DNA of 64,000 nucleotides from Holzapfeliella saturejae (GTDB lineage Bacteria > Bacillota > Bacilli > Lactobacillales > Lactobacillaceae). Location of the stretch: the NCBI RefSeq assembly GCF_037546065.1, contig NZ_JAWMWG010000001.1, forward strand, positions 1 to 64,000, in the 5' to 3' direction. Under the pieces are notes generated by a model. The model had not been told where the DNA came from, searched no databases, and saw only the letters and a list, made by a program, of their open reading frames with translations. Every line of letters starts with the position of its first letter. Position 1 is the stretch's first letter. Shown here piece by piece: positions 1 to 11,788 of this stretch. The translations under genes and the position numbers were made by a program.

Positions 1-71
1 CCGGTTGTCAGACTCGAACTGACGACAGCTTGATTAACAGTCAAGTGCTCTACCAACTGAGCTAAACCGGA
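1..71 (-). tRNA. tRNA-Asn (GTT), 3' end cut by window edge
   Basis: The minus strand folds as a cloverleaf with D-loop AGCTCAGTTGG, anticodon stem CTTGA/TCAAG, loop CTGTTAA and T-loop GTTCGAGTC. The anticodon GTT is at 36-38. The 5' acceptor strand TCCGGTT pairs with AACCGG at the window start, so the last paired base and the discriminator lie outside the window. It follows the 5S gene and is probably the first of a tRNA cluster co-transcribed with the rRNA operon. Confidence 0.95.
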
Positions 72-80
72 ATAAAAAAA

Positions 81-197
81 GCGTGGCAACTTCCTATCCT
101 CGCAGGTAGTTACCCACCAACTACTTTCGGCGTTAAGAAGCTTAACTTCTGTGTTCGGCATGAGAACAGGTGTAACCTTCTTGCTATCGCCACCACA
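81..197 (-). rRNA. rrf: 5S ribosomal RNA
   Basis: The minus strand begins TGTGGTGGCGATAGC and ends GTTGCCACGC, so the two ends pair as in 5S rRNA. It contains the typical CCTGTTCTCATGCCGAACACAG core. Its length of about 117 nt is normal. It is the last rRNA of the operon, about 70 nt after the 23S 3' end and 10 nt before tRNA-Asn. Confidence 0.95.
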
Positions 198-215
198 CTT
201 TTATTTACCTTGAGT

Positions 216-243
216 GTTGAACACTCAAAACTGAATATGATTT
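216..243 (-). other. 3' arm of the 23S rRNA processing stem
   Basis: This 28-nt trailer segment is complementary to 3255-3282, just upstream of 23S, with essentially one interruption. Pairing the two brackets the whole 23S gene in the long duplex that RNase III normally cuts in Firmicutes. The pairing is read directly from the sequence; cleavage is inferred from family knowledge. Confidence 0.8.
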
Positions 244-268
244 ATTTTCCAAAAACCCACCGCTTAAC

Positions 269-3181
<2,913 letters not shown>

Positions 3182-3254
3182 GTGATTTCTCTTTAATTTA
3201 CTCTTAAAACGCGGTGTTTGATTATCTTTTCGATAACCTCGGCTTTTGGTTCTT

Positions 3255-3282
3255 AAATCATATTCAGTTTTCAATGTTCAAC
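3255..3282 (-). other. 5' arm of the 23S rRNA processing stem
   Basis: Leader segment between tRNA-Ala and 23S. It is complementary to the 23S trailer at 216-243 and includes the GAAAACTGAAT core seen in Firmicute rRNA leaders. A small hairpin (GACAAC/GTTGTC) lies at 3285-3300, next to it. Confidence 0.8.
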
Positions 3283-3301
3283 TGACAACTTTCGTTGTCT
3301 A

Positions 3302-3374
3302 TGGAGGTTAACGGGATCGAACCGATGACCTTCTGCGTGCAAGGCAGACGCTCTCCCAGCTGAGCTAAACCCCC
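3302..3374 (-). tRNA. tRNA-Ala (TGC)
   Basis: A 73-nt cloverleaf on the minus strand with acceptor GGGGGTT/AACCTCC (one G-U pair), anticodon loop CTTGCAC and T-loop GTTCGATCC. Anticodon TGC is at 3339-3341. CCA is not encoded. It lies in the 16S-23S spacer after tRNA-Ile, the usual order in lactobacilli. Confidence 0.97.
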
Positions 3375-3398
3375 AGGTTTATTAACTATTCAGTTAAA

Positions 3399-3472
<74 letters not shown>

Positions 3473-3502
3473 AATCCATTATGCTCCATTTTGAGAAGTA
3501 AA

Positions 3503-3535
3503 CCTCTCAAAACTAAACAAAGTTTCAAATGTGTG
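3503..3535 (-). other. 3' arm of the 16S rRNA processing stem
   Basis: Trailer segment between 16S and tRNA-Ile that pairs with the leader at 5198-5234 through CACATTTG, AAACTTTGTT and AGTTTT blocks with small internal loops. This is the expected RNase III substrate enclosing 16S. The pairing is visible; processing is inferred. Confidence 0.75.
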
Positions 3536-3542
3536 TTTCCGT

Positions 3543-5122
<1,580 letters not shown>

Positions 5123-5197
5123 TAAGATTGTTTGACTTGCTCTTTTTAAAACTTACTAGCGAATTGACTTCGCTCATTGCTTGGGGTTAATTACCCC

Positions 5198-5234
5198 CAC
5201 ACATTTATGCGAAACTTTGTTCAGTTTTCAAAGG
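5198..5234 (-). other. 5' arm of the 16S processing stem with boxA-like leader
   Basis: 16S leader containing CTTTGAAAACTGAAC, a motif common in Firmicute rRNA leaders and similar to antitermination boxA sequences, followed by the strand that pairs with 3503-3535. It lies about 80 nt upstream of the mature 16S start. Confidence 0.65.
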
Positions 5235-5257
5235 TCTACTTGTTTAACAACTTCTCT

Positions 5258-5286
5258 ATTATATCAAAGCTGTTAATCAGTGTCAA
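5258..5286 (-). promoter_or_regulatory. rRNA operon promoter, proximal (P2-like)
   Basis: On the minus strand there is a perfect TTGACA (5281-5286) and a perfect TATAAT (5258-5263) with an exact 17-base spacer. An AT-rich tract lies upstream and could act as an UP element. Transcription would start near 5251, about 130 nt before mature 16S. The full consensus match fits a strongly expressed rRNA promoter. Confidence 0.9.
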
Positions 5287-5541
5287 GAAGTTTTTTAAAT
5301 TATTTTTTTCTTATGAATCAATAACTTATCGCTCAACTTGACGACTTAATTAATATACCATGTTCTCTTTTACTTTGCAACTCTTTTTTTAAATCTTTTT
5401 CAAATTTATTTGAGTTGCTTAGCTGTCGCTTTTCAACGACAAAGAACATAATAGCATTTATTAAGTTGTTTTGCAATACTTTTTTTGAAATCTTTTTGAT
5501 TTCTTTATTTCGTATTGCGCCGTTATTTAACGACAGAAAAT

Positions 5542-5571
5542 ATAGTACCACGTTACGCACAGGGGCGTCAA
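5542..5571 (-). promoter_or_regulatory. rRNA operon promoter, distal (P1-like)
   Basis: On the minus strand TTGACG (5566-5571) and TACTAT (5542-5547) are separated by 18 bases. It sits right after the serS terminator, where an upstream rrn promoter is expected. The 250 nt between P1 and P2 hold no gene; short inverted GACGACA/CGACAG-type segments are visible but I cannot assign them. Confidence 0.6.
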
Positions 5572-5590
5572 TACATTTCTTATATTTCTA

Positions 5591-5618
5591 TAAAAAAAGA
5601 AGCCCTTAGGGCTTCTTT
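5591..5618 (-). terminator. Rho-independent terminator of serS
   Basis: The stem AAGAAGCCC / GGGCTTCTT with a 3-base loop is followed by a T run on the minus strand. It begins a few bases after the serS stop codon and separates serS from the rRNA promoters. Confidence 0.9.
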
Positions 5619-5621
5619 TCA

Positions 5622-6896
5622 TTATTTAATGACTTCTACACCATTCATGTAAGGAACTAATACCTTAGGAATCGTGATACTACCATCTTCATTTTGGTAA
5701 TTTTCTAAAATAGCAGCAACCGTACGGCCCACTGCTAATCCAGAACCGTTCAAGGTATGAACATATTGAATCTTACCTTCTTCATCACGGTAGCGAATTT
5801 GTGCACGACGAGCTTGGAAGTCAGTACAGTTTGAGCAACTTGAAATTTCACGATAAGTGTTTTGAGCTGGCATCCAAACTTCTAAATCGTATGTCTTTGC
5901 TGATGTAAAGCTTGCATCCCCTGTTGATAACGCCACAACATGGTAAGGCAATTCTAATTTTTGCAATAGATTTTCAGCATCTTTAGTTAGCTTTTCAAGT
6001 TCATCCCAAGATTCTTCAGGCTTAGCAAATTTAACCATTTCTACCTTATTAAATTGGTGAAGACGAATCAAACCACGAGTATCACGTCCAGCACTTCCTG
6101 CTTCTGATCTAAACGCTGGTGTTAACGCAGTAAAGTAAGTTGGCAATTGTTCTTCACTTAAAATTTCGTGTGCGTAGTAGTTAACTAATGGCACTTCAGC
6201 TGTTGGAATTAATGTTAATGGACGTTCGCCATCGATGATTGTATAAACATCTTCAGTGAATTTAGGAAATTGTCCAGTTCCTGTCATTGCTTCATTATTA
6301 GCTAAGTAAGGTGGAATCACTTCTTCATAGCCTTCTTTTGCATGTTCATCTAAGAAGAAATTGTAAACTGCTCTTTCAAGACGAGCTCCCAAACCTTTGT
6401 AATATAGGAAACGACTTTCAGCAACCTTTGCACCACGTTCAAAATCTAAAATCCCTAAGTTTTCACCTAAATCATAGTGTGCCTTAGGTTCATAAGCAAA
6501 TTCTGTTGGTTCATGCCATTTACGTAGTTCAACATTGTCATCTTCACTTTCACCTACAGGAACTGATTCTTCAGGGAAGTTAGGTAAACGTAATAAAATA
6601 TCTGTTGTTTGATCTGACAATTGACCTAATTCAACGTCAATAGCTTTGATTTCTTGACCAACTTGCTTCATATCTGAAATCTCTTGAGTTGCATCTTCTT
6701 TTTGACGTTTCTTTTGTGCAATCTGTTCAGACACTTGGTTTCTTTGTTTTTTCAGTTCTTCACTTTTTACAATCATTTGACGACGGTTTTCATCTAATTG
6801 TAGTAAGTGGTCAATTTCTTCAGCTTTAATGCCTCTAGTACCTAGACGTTCTTTAGCCCATTCAGGGTTTTGACGAATTCTTTTTAAATCTAACAT
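5622..6896 (-). CDS. serS: Seryl-tRNA synthetase
   Basis: Charges tRNA-Ser with serine in the cytoplasm. It is a class II synthetase of 424 residues, the normal length. The N-terminal third is the predicted antiparallel coiled-coil arm that contacts the tRNA (charged stretch around residues 25-100). Motif 2 reads FRSEAGSAGRDTRGLIR near residue 265 and motif 3 reads NGSGLAVGRTVAAILENYQ near the C-terminus. I chose ATG at 6896, giving MLDLKRIRQNP, because AGGAG lies 9 bases upstream; a longer version starting with TTG would overlap that site. It is single-cistron, preceded by a T-box and followed by its own terminator. Confidence 0.97.
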   Translation of the reverse strand: MLDLKRIRQNPEWAKERLGTRGIKAEEIDHLLQLDENRRQMIVKSEELKKQRNQVSEQIAQKKRQKEDATQEISDMKQVGQEIKAIDVELGQLSDQTTDILLRLPNFPEESVPVGESEDDNVELRKWHEPTEFAYEPKAHYDLGENLGILDFERGAKVAESRFLYYKGLGARLERAVYNFFLDEHAKEGYEEVIPPYLANNEAMTGTGQFPKFTEDVYTIIDGERPLTLIPTAEVPLVNYYAHEILSEEQLPTYFTALTPAFRSEAGSAGRDTRGLIRLHQFNKVEMVKFAKPEESWDELEKLTKDAENLLQKLELPYHVVALSTGDASFTSAKTYDLEVWMPAQNTYREISSCSNCTDFQARRAQIRYRDEEGKIQYVHTLNGSGLAVGRTVAAILENYQNEDGSITIPKVLVPYMNGVEVIK

Positions 6897-6926
6897 AATC
6901 CACAACTCCTATTTTTTTGTATAAAA

Positions 6927-7135
6927 AAAGACCGATTCCTCAAAAGGGACGAATCGGTCAGTTCGCGGTGCCACCCAAATTTAGCTTAAAGCTACACTCA
7001 TTAGTGACAATAACGCTGTCTGGCGTATGGCATTACCCATCCACTTTACGAAACCGGAAAAAGACACCGTTTACTTTCAGCACTTGGTAAACTCTCTGTA
7101 ATTGGTCTAAAAATTTCGACGTGTTTTAATTATTT
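6927..7135 (-). ncRNA. T-box riboswitch of serS
   Basis: The minus strand carries the T-box core GGGTGGCACCGCG (6964-6976), then a terminator stem ACCGATTC/GAATCGGT (6931-6958) and a T run. Upstream, AGAGAG (near 7092) opens a Stem I whose distal loop contains AAGTGCTGAAAG. Uncharged tRNA-Ser would stabilise the antiterminator and allow serS transcription. I could not fix the specifier triplet with confidence. Confidence 0.92.
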
Positions 7136-7144
7136 GTTAATCTC

Positions 7145-7173
7145 ATTATATTAAAAAAGAAATTTAAATTCAA
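7145..7173 (-). promoter_or_regulatory. Promoter of the serS T-box transcript
   Basis: TTGAAT (7168-7173) and a perfect TATAAT (7145-7150) on the minus strand, spacer 17. The -35 box overlaps the stop codon of the upstream acetyltransferase gene. Transcription would start about 10 bases before the predicted T-box. Confidence 0.8.
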
Positions 7174-7730
7174 CTATTATCTACCATTGAGTTGTACTGA
7201 GACTGCGTTAACCGATAATAGTTTTCAACAGACTCGAACAAATCCCTAATGAAAGAAGTTAGTTGACTATAATCAAGTTGGTACATATAAGTAAAGCCCA
7301 CTTTTTCAAGTAGATGCTGACAGCGGTCGTTTTCAATGTAGCAAGCTGCCCAAACTTCCAGTTGGTCTAACTCATTAAACAAAAAATCAAGCATACAAGT
7401 TAGGACTTCAGTCATAATTCCTTGACCCCAGTGACGTTCGTCAACTAAAAAGCCGACCTCTTTGGTACGATCCAAACCTGACGTTTCATCAATACCACGT
7501 TCATTAACTTCAAAAACGCCTATCACCTCATGGGTTTGTTTAGATTCAATGGCGAAAGTTAGTGAATTTTTGATATAGGTTTTACATAAATTAATCGCAT
7601 CTTGAGTCGTTTTTACTTCGGGATAGCCTGCCATCTTTTTATAAACAGGATTTTGTCCCCATTTATATAATGTCTCACTATCCGCTAGTTTAAATGCTCT
7701 TAATTTCGTTCGTTTTGTTTCTAACACCAC
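7170..7730 (-). CDS. GNAT-family N-acetyltransferase (RimJ/RimL type)
   Basis: Probably transfers an acetyl group from acetyl-CoA to an amine; the substrate is unknown. The protein starts ETKRTKLRAFKLADSETLY, typical of the RimJ/RimL branch, and has the acetyl-CoA-binding region DERHWGQGIMTEVL around residue 100. About 186 residues is normal. The start is uncertain: GGAGG lies at the end of the preceding gene and the in-frame GTG codons at 7730 or 7727 are 12-15 bases downstream. A longer reading would overlap the upstream gene. It follows the TVP38 gene closely and is probably co-transcribed with it. Confidence 0.8.
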   Translation of the reverse strand: MVLETKRTKLRAFKLADSETLYKWGQNPVYKKMAGYPEVKTTQDAINLCKTYIKNSLTFAIESKQTHEVIGVFEVNERGIDETSGLDRTKEVGFLVDERHWGQGIMTEVLTCMLDFLFNELDQLEVWAACYIENDRCQHLLEKVGFTYMYQLDYSQLTSFIRDLFESVENYYRLTQSQYNSMVDNS

Positions 7731-7738
7731 GTCAATGA

Positions 7739-8338
7739 CTAACCTCCAAACAATTGCATAATCCATTTAATAACTTGATCTAATGCCAAACTGTAAACCA
7801 AAATAGTCCATGGTTTTAAGAAAATAATCACCATTAAGAACTTTTTGAATGACATTTTAGTTAAGCCGGCAATTAAGCACAGTAAATCATCAGGTGCAAC
7901 TGGAAATAAAATAGCTAAGGCAAAAAACCAGTCAAACGCTTTTTGATTCTTCACTTTTCCGACATATTTATTATAAGTCTTTTCAGATACGATTTTCAAA
8001 ATAAAGTCTTTACCATAATAGCGTGCCAAAAAGAAATTGATAATCGATCCAATACCAATACCAATATAATTGTACCAAAAGCCCCAAAATGGCCCAAAAA
8101 AGACAACACCAACAACTAGCGTTATCCCTCCAGGAATAATCGGAACAACAACTTGAACAATTTGAATCAGAATAAAAATGAATGGTCCTGTAATTTGTTT
8201 ATCAGATAAATAGGCTTGCATGGCTTCTTGAGAACTAAAAATCCCAAGAGAATACCAGTACCATCCGAGTCCTATAAAAATAAAAATAGAAAGGATAGTC
8301 CCAATTTTAATTAGTCTTCTTGATGTTTTTGCAGACAT
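7739..8338 (-). CDS. TVP38/TMEM64 (VTT/DedA-like) family membrane protein
   Basis: An integral membrane protein of about 199 residues with five or more hydrophobic segments. The family signature region with PIIPGGI followed by GPFWGFWYNYIGIGIGS is near residues 65-105, and a C-terminal PDDLLCLIAGL segment resembles the conserved PxxPxD/GL motif. DedA/VTT proteins are linked to lipid scrambling and membrane homeostasis; the specific role here is unknown. The start ATG at 8338 has GGGGG 6 bases upstream; the longer reading begins before this site. It probably forms an operon with the acetyltransferase. Confidence 0.85.
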   Translation of the reverse strand: MSAKTSRRLIKIGTILSIFIFIGLGWYWYSLGIFSSQEAMQAYLSDKQITGPFIFILIQIVQVVVPIIPGGITLVVGVVFFGPFWGFWYNYIGIGIGSIINFFLARYYGKDFILKIVSEKTYNKYVGKVKNQKAFDWFFALAILFPVAPDDLLCLIAGLTKMSFKKFLMVIIFLKPWTILVYSLALDQVIKWIMQLFGG

Positions 8339-8425
8339 AAAAATCCCCCTTACCAAGTATAAGGATAACATGTTGCTATCTTATAAGTACTCAGCAAGAG
8401 GGACTTATTACTAATTTTTAATTAA

Positions 8426-9157
8426 TTAAAAAATAAGGTGGAATACATATACTGCCAAAATAGCAGCTAGGATTGGGGCAACTACTGGCACCCAAGCGTA
8501 TTCCCAACGAGATGTTCCTTTATTTTTCAAAGGTAAGATTGCGTGTAGAATACGTGGACCAAGGTCACGAGCTGGGTTTAATCCCGGACCTGTTGCTCCA
8601 CCAAGTGACGTTACTAAGGCTGCTACTAAAAATCCTAAACCAATAGCAACAAAAGCCGTACTTGATTGAGTCAATTTTGCGTGATGAGCCATTGCTGAAG
8701 CTGCAAAGAATAGTACAAAACTACCCACGAACTCACTGATGAAACCGCTTAGTTGGCTTTCAGTTTTTTCACGTGTTGAGAAAATACCATAAATTGCATC
8801 AGCATTAGTTGTTTTTCTTAGATATGGTAAGTAAACTCCTACAACAACAAGCTGTCCAATAATAGCTCCAATAAATTGAGCAATAATGAAAGTAATAGCT
8901 TTATTTACTGGTGTCAAACCATTAACAAGCTCTCCGATAACCATCGCTGGGTTAATAATAGATCCTGAAACAGATTTAAACATCAAAGCAGGGATCATAA
9001 CACCTATACCAAATCCCCAGGCAATTAAAAACCAAGAGCCTTTGTGGCCATTTGTACCTTTTAATTCAACGTTTGCAACAGCACCGTTACCTAAGGCAAC
9101 CATAAAAGCTGTTCCAATGACTTCCGCAATAAATTGCGTCCAAAGCGAATATTCCAT
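8426..9157 (-). CDS. MIP-family channel (aquaglyceroporin / glycerol facilitator type)
   Basis: Forms a passive membrane pore for water and small uncharged solutes such as glycerol. The protein has 243 residues with six membrane spans and both half-helix motifs: NPA at residues 69-71 and NPARD at 193-197. The Asp after the second NPAR is typical of glycerol-conducting members, so I prefer a facilitator over a strict aquaporin. The sequence begins TQFIAEVIGTAFMVALGNG, as in lactobacillal members. It has its own ribosome binding site (GGAG) and no metabolic partner next to it. Confidence 0.92.
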   Translation of the reverse strand: MEYSLWTQFIAEVIGTAFMVALGNGAVANVELKGTNGHKGSWFLIAWGFGIGVMIPALMFKSVSGSIINPAMVIGELVNGLTPVNKAITFIIAQFIGAIIGQLVVVGVYLPYLRKTTNADAIYGIFSTREKTESQLSGFISEFVGSFVLFFAASAMAHHAKLTQSSTAFVAIGLGFLVAALVTSLGGATGPGLNPARDLGPRILHAILPLKNKGTSRWEYAWVPVVAPILAAILAVYVFHLIF

Positions 9158-9232
9158 TTACGTATAAACTCCTCTAAAAAAATAATTTAAACAGACCTAT
9201 ATAGCTTATAAGAGTTTTTAAAAAAATGCAAC

Positions 9233-9262
9233 AAAAAAACACACTTTGTCGTGTGTTTTTTT
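9233..9262 (-). terminator. Terminator after the amino-acid ABC operon
   Basis: A stem AAAAAACACAC / GTGTGTTTTTT with a T-rich flank on both sides. It lies between the last gene of the ABC operon (ending at 9273) and the aquaglyceroporin start. Confidence 0.85.
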
Positions 9263-9272
9263 AAAGATTTTG

Positions 9273-10007
9273 TTAAGACATCATTTTTTTAGTGAAATTT
9301 TTGATTCGGTCGTTCTCACTATTGAAGAATCCCTGAGCTGAACCATAATAGTTCACATGGCCTTCTTCTAAAAATAAGATGTGGTCCGCAATTTCTTCAG
9401 CAAAATTCAAGTTATGGGTGACAACGATTTGGGAATTGCGTTTTTTGGCTAAATCCTTAATTACCTTCAGCACTTCACCTTCTAATTCCGGATCAAGTGC
9501 ACTCGTAGGCTCATCGTATAAAATAAATTCGGGTTCCATTGCTAAGGCACGGGCAATTGCTACACGTTGCTGTTGTCCACCTGATAATTCATTAGGGTAA
9601 GCATCTGTTTTTTGAGCAAGTCCCACTTGGTTAAGCAAATCAGTGGCTTTTTGAGTCGCATCTGCTTTAGATTGTTTTAAAACTTGTGTAGGCCCTTCAA
9701 TCACATTACCTAAAGCTGATAAGTGTGGAAATAATTCAAAGTTTTGAAAAACCATACCGAAGTTTTGACGATAACGACTGACATCACTAGCTTTGAAATG
9801 ATTAGGGAAAGTAAAACTTGTTTGATTTAAGCTCAGTGTGCCACTTGCTGGATAATTGAGTAAATTAATTGTTCGCAATAAAGTTGATTTACCCGAACCA
9901 GAAGGTCCGACAATAACGGTTGTTTGATTTTGATTAAAATCAACCGAAAAATCTTTCAAAACCGCCTGTTGATCAAATGAAACATTCACATTTTTTAAAC
10001 TAAGCAT
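9273..10007 (-). CDS. Polar amino-acid ABC transporter ATP-binding protein
   Basis: Powers uptake of an amino acid through the permease encoded just upstream. It has 244 residues with Walker A GPSGSGKST at 34-42, signature LSGGQQQR at 141-148, Walker B FILYDEPTSALD near 161-172 and the switch His in VTHN at 198. This is the GlnQ/PAAT class. It overlaps the permease by 8 bases, indicating translational coupling. The Cys-rich leader upstream of the operon suggests cystine or another sulfur amino acid as substrate; this is inference from regulation. Confidence 0.93.
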   Translation of the reverse strand: MLSLKNVNVSFDQQAVLKDFSVDFNQNQTTVIVGPSGSGKSTLLRTINLLNYPASGTLSLNQTSFTFPNHFKASDVSRYRQNFGMVFQNFELFPHLSALGNVIEGPTQVLKQSKADATQKATDLLNQVGLAQKTDAYPNELSGGQQQRVAIARALAMEPEFILYDEPTSALDPELEGEVLKVIKDLAKKRNSQIVVTHNLNFAEEIADHILFLEEGHVNYYGSAQGFFNSENDRIKNFTKKMMS

Positions 10008-10682
10008 GTGTATTCCCCCCTACGTGTTTTGATGTTCGTTTTTCTAAGTAATTTTGAACACCCACTAAGATTGTTGAAATCATTAAATAGAAGAAAGCAA
10101 CCACAATATACATAATTAACGGTTGATAAGTTCTAGCAGCAACACGTTGTGACACCAAGAACATTTCAACTAGTGTAATACTTGCGGCCAACGAAGTGGC
10201 TTTGACTAAACTAATGAGTTCATTAAACAAGGGTGGTAGTGCAATTCTAAATGCTTGAGGGGCAATGACACGTTGCAAAATTTTCAAACGTGACATCCCA
10301 AGTGATCGTGCTGCATCCCATTGTCCATTTGAAATTGATAAAATCGCTGCTCTTATCGCTTCTGATGCATAAGCCCCACTATTCAATCCAAAAGTAATTA
10401 CCGCAGCTGTCCAAGCATCTAAAGTCAAGCCTAAACTAGCCAATCCAAAATACGCAATAAAGAGTTGCACAATTAGCGGCGTTCCCCTAAATATCCAAAC
10501 ATACGTCGCAAAGATAAATCGTAAAATACGACTATTTGAAATTCTGGCGATTGCCGTAATACCTGCAATAATCAAAGATAGAATAAATGACACAATCGTC
10601 AAGGGTATAGTCACCTGCAACCCTGCAAGAAAAATGGGCCAAGTGCTTGTCCAACCATTTCAATAATTGACATTAAGTCCAT
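10000..10682 (-). pseudogene. Amino-acid ABC transporter permease, frameshifted near its start
   Basis: The main frame (10000-10620) encodes a HisM/GlnP-type permease with several spans and the EAA loop (SNGQWDAARSLGMSRLKIL, about residue 105-125). The expected N-terminus is in another frame: ATG at 10682, 5 bases after AGAGGA, gives 20 normal residues (MDLMSIIEMVGQ...FFLQG), then CR and a stop at 10611. The two frames meet at GGGTTGCAGG (about 10616-10625), where one base is missing from a Gly codon of the expected FFLQG-LQVTIPL junction. The downstream part could still start at TTG 10620 and lose about 20 residues. Either a real frameshift or a sequencing error. Confidence 0.75.
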
Positions 10683-10694
10683 ATTAATCCTCTT

Positions 10695-11504
10695 CTATTC
10701 TTTTGTAATATCTTGATTGAAGTATTTTTCAGAAATTGCTTTTAAAGTCCCATCTTGTTTAAGTTGTGCTAATACTTCATCAACTTGTTTCACTAAATCA
10801 TCATTGCCTTTTTGGAACATTGCAGCTGATGGTGTTGCATCTTGTGATTGGTTTACGATTTTGATATTAGCATTTGGATTGTGTTTTAAATAATCATAGA
10901 ATGACACATCACTGTTTAATGTTGCATCCGCACGTCCTTGTGCTACTAAATCTGCCGCTTTACTAAAACCATCTGTGCTGACTAAAGTTGCACCGTAGCT
11001 TTCTGCTCTTGCACCGTAGTTTGAAGTTAGCGATTGTGCACTTCTTTTACCTTTTAAATCTTCAAAAGTTTTAATATCGTTATTATCTTTAGCAACAATT
11101 AAAGCTGCTCTTGAGTAAGAGTAAGGTGTTGTAAATGAGAAGTTCTTTTGACGTTCAGGCGTAATCCCAACTTGGTTGAATACGACATCCGTTTTCTTAG
11201 CGTTAAAAGCTGCAAGCATTGCATCCCATGGGGCATCGTCAAATTGCACTTCATAGCCTAATTTACCAAAAACTGCTTTTGCCACATCAACATCAAATCC
11301 AACTAATTCATTATTTTCATTAAAGTAAGAAAATGGGGCGTATGTTCCCTCAGTTCCCACTTTAATTACTTTTTGACCAGATTGGCTAGATGTTCCAGCT
11401 TGATCAGACTGCGAATTTCCTTTAGTAGCGTTAACTCCGATAACAACTGCTACAATTGCAACAATTGCGATTATTAAACCGATAATACCATTTCTTTTAT
11501 TCAT
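10695..11504 (-). CDS. Amino-acid ABC transporter substrate-binding protein
   Basis: Captures the amino acid outside the membrane for the adjacent permease. It has 269 residues: an N-terminal hydrophobic segment (residues 6-25) followed by a Ser/Gln-rich linker and a PBP type 2 domain starting VIKVGTEGTYAPFSYFNENN, with the DVDVAKAVFGKLGY and VVFNQVGITPERQKNFSFT motifs of cystine/polar amino-acid binders. There is no lipobox Cys, so it is probably held by the uncleaved N-terminal helix. It starts at ATG with AAGGAG upstream and is the first structural gene of the operon, behind a terminator and a leader peptide. Confidence 0.92.
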   Translation of the reverse strand: MNKRNGIIGLIIAIVAIVAVVIGVNATKGNSQSDQAGTSSQSGQKVIKVGTEGTYAPFSYFNENNELVGFDVDVAKAVFGKLGYEVQFDDAPWDAMLAAFNAKKTDVVFNQVGITPERQKNFSFTTPYSYSRAALIVAKDNNDIKTFEDLKGKRSAQSLTSNYGARAESYGATLVSTDGFSKAADLVAQGRADATLNSDVSFYDYLKHNPNANIKIVNQSQDATPSAAMFQKGNDDLVKQVDEVLAQLKQDGTLKAISEKYFNQDITKE

Positions 11505-11555
11505 AATAGATTCTCCTTCAAAAAATAAGTTGCGTGCAACTAAAACCCCATAAAT

Positions 11556-11586
11556 AAAAAGGACAGGCTAAACCTGTCCTTTTTTA
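11556..11586 (-). terminator. Leader terminator (attenuator) before the amino-acid ABC operon
   Basis: Minus-strand stem AAAAAGGACAGG / CCTGTCCTTTTT with a 5-base loop and T-rich tail. It lies 30 nt after the stop codon of the Cys-rich leader peptide and 52 nt before the binding-protein start, so full-length mRNA must read through it. This is the position of a classical transcription attenuator. Confidence 0.85.
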
Positions 11587-11615
11587 CGATAATAAAAATT
11601 AAAGAATAGGGAGTT

Positions 11616-11693
11616 CTAGCCACGACAAGTTGTTTGAGTTTGTTCTTTCATTTGCATTTGGTACATTGACATTGAACAACAGCAATTTGTCAT
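11616..11693 (-). CDS. Cys-rich leader peptide (25 residues), candidate attenuator
   Basis: The ORF begins MTNCCCSMSMYQ and ends TTCRG, with three adjacent Cys codons at 4-6, a fourth Cys at 23 and four internal Met. A GGGAG ribosome binding site lies 10 bases before ATG. It sits between a good promoter and the terminator at 11556-11586, upstream of an amino-acid ABC transporter. The simplest reading is that ribosome stalling at the CCC run when Cys-tRNA is scarce prevents termination. The ribosome binding site (AAGGGAG) is also complementary to CTCCCT just after the stop codon. I did not find a clear alternative antiterminator stem. Confidence 0.72.
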   Translation of the reverse strand: MTNCCCSMSMYQMQMKEQTQTTCRG

Positions 11694-11748
11694 AACTATA
11701 TTTCTCCCTTCATAACTGACTTACTTATTATTTGTAACTATAGTCTAT

Positions 11749-11777
11749 ATTTAAACTTTTCTCAGCTATAAAGTCAA
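11749..11777 (-). promoter_or_regulatory. Promoter of the Cys leader / amino-acid ABC operon
   Basis: TTGACT (11772-11777) and TTAAAT (11749-11754) on the minus strand, spacer 17. A start near 11742 would give a 5' leader of about 50 nt before the leader-peptide ATG. The -35 box is 12 bases before the end of the upstream acetyltransferase gene. Confidence 0.65.
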
Positions 11778-11788
11778 CCCTTTTTTAA

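Noticed and set aside
5333..5609. Short frames in the region between serS and 16S
   Set aside because: They overlap the two rRNA promoters and the serS terminator, have biased AT-rich composition and no ribosome binding site.
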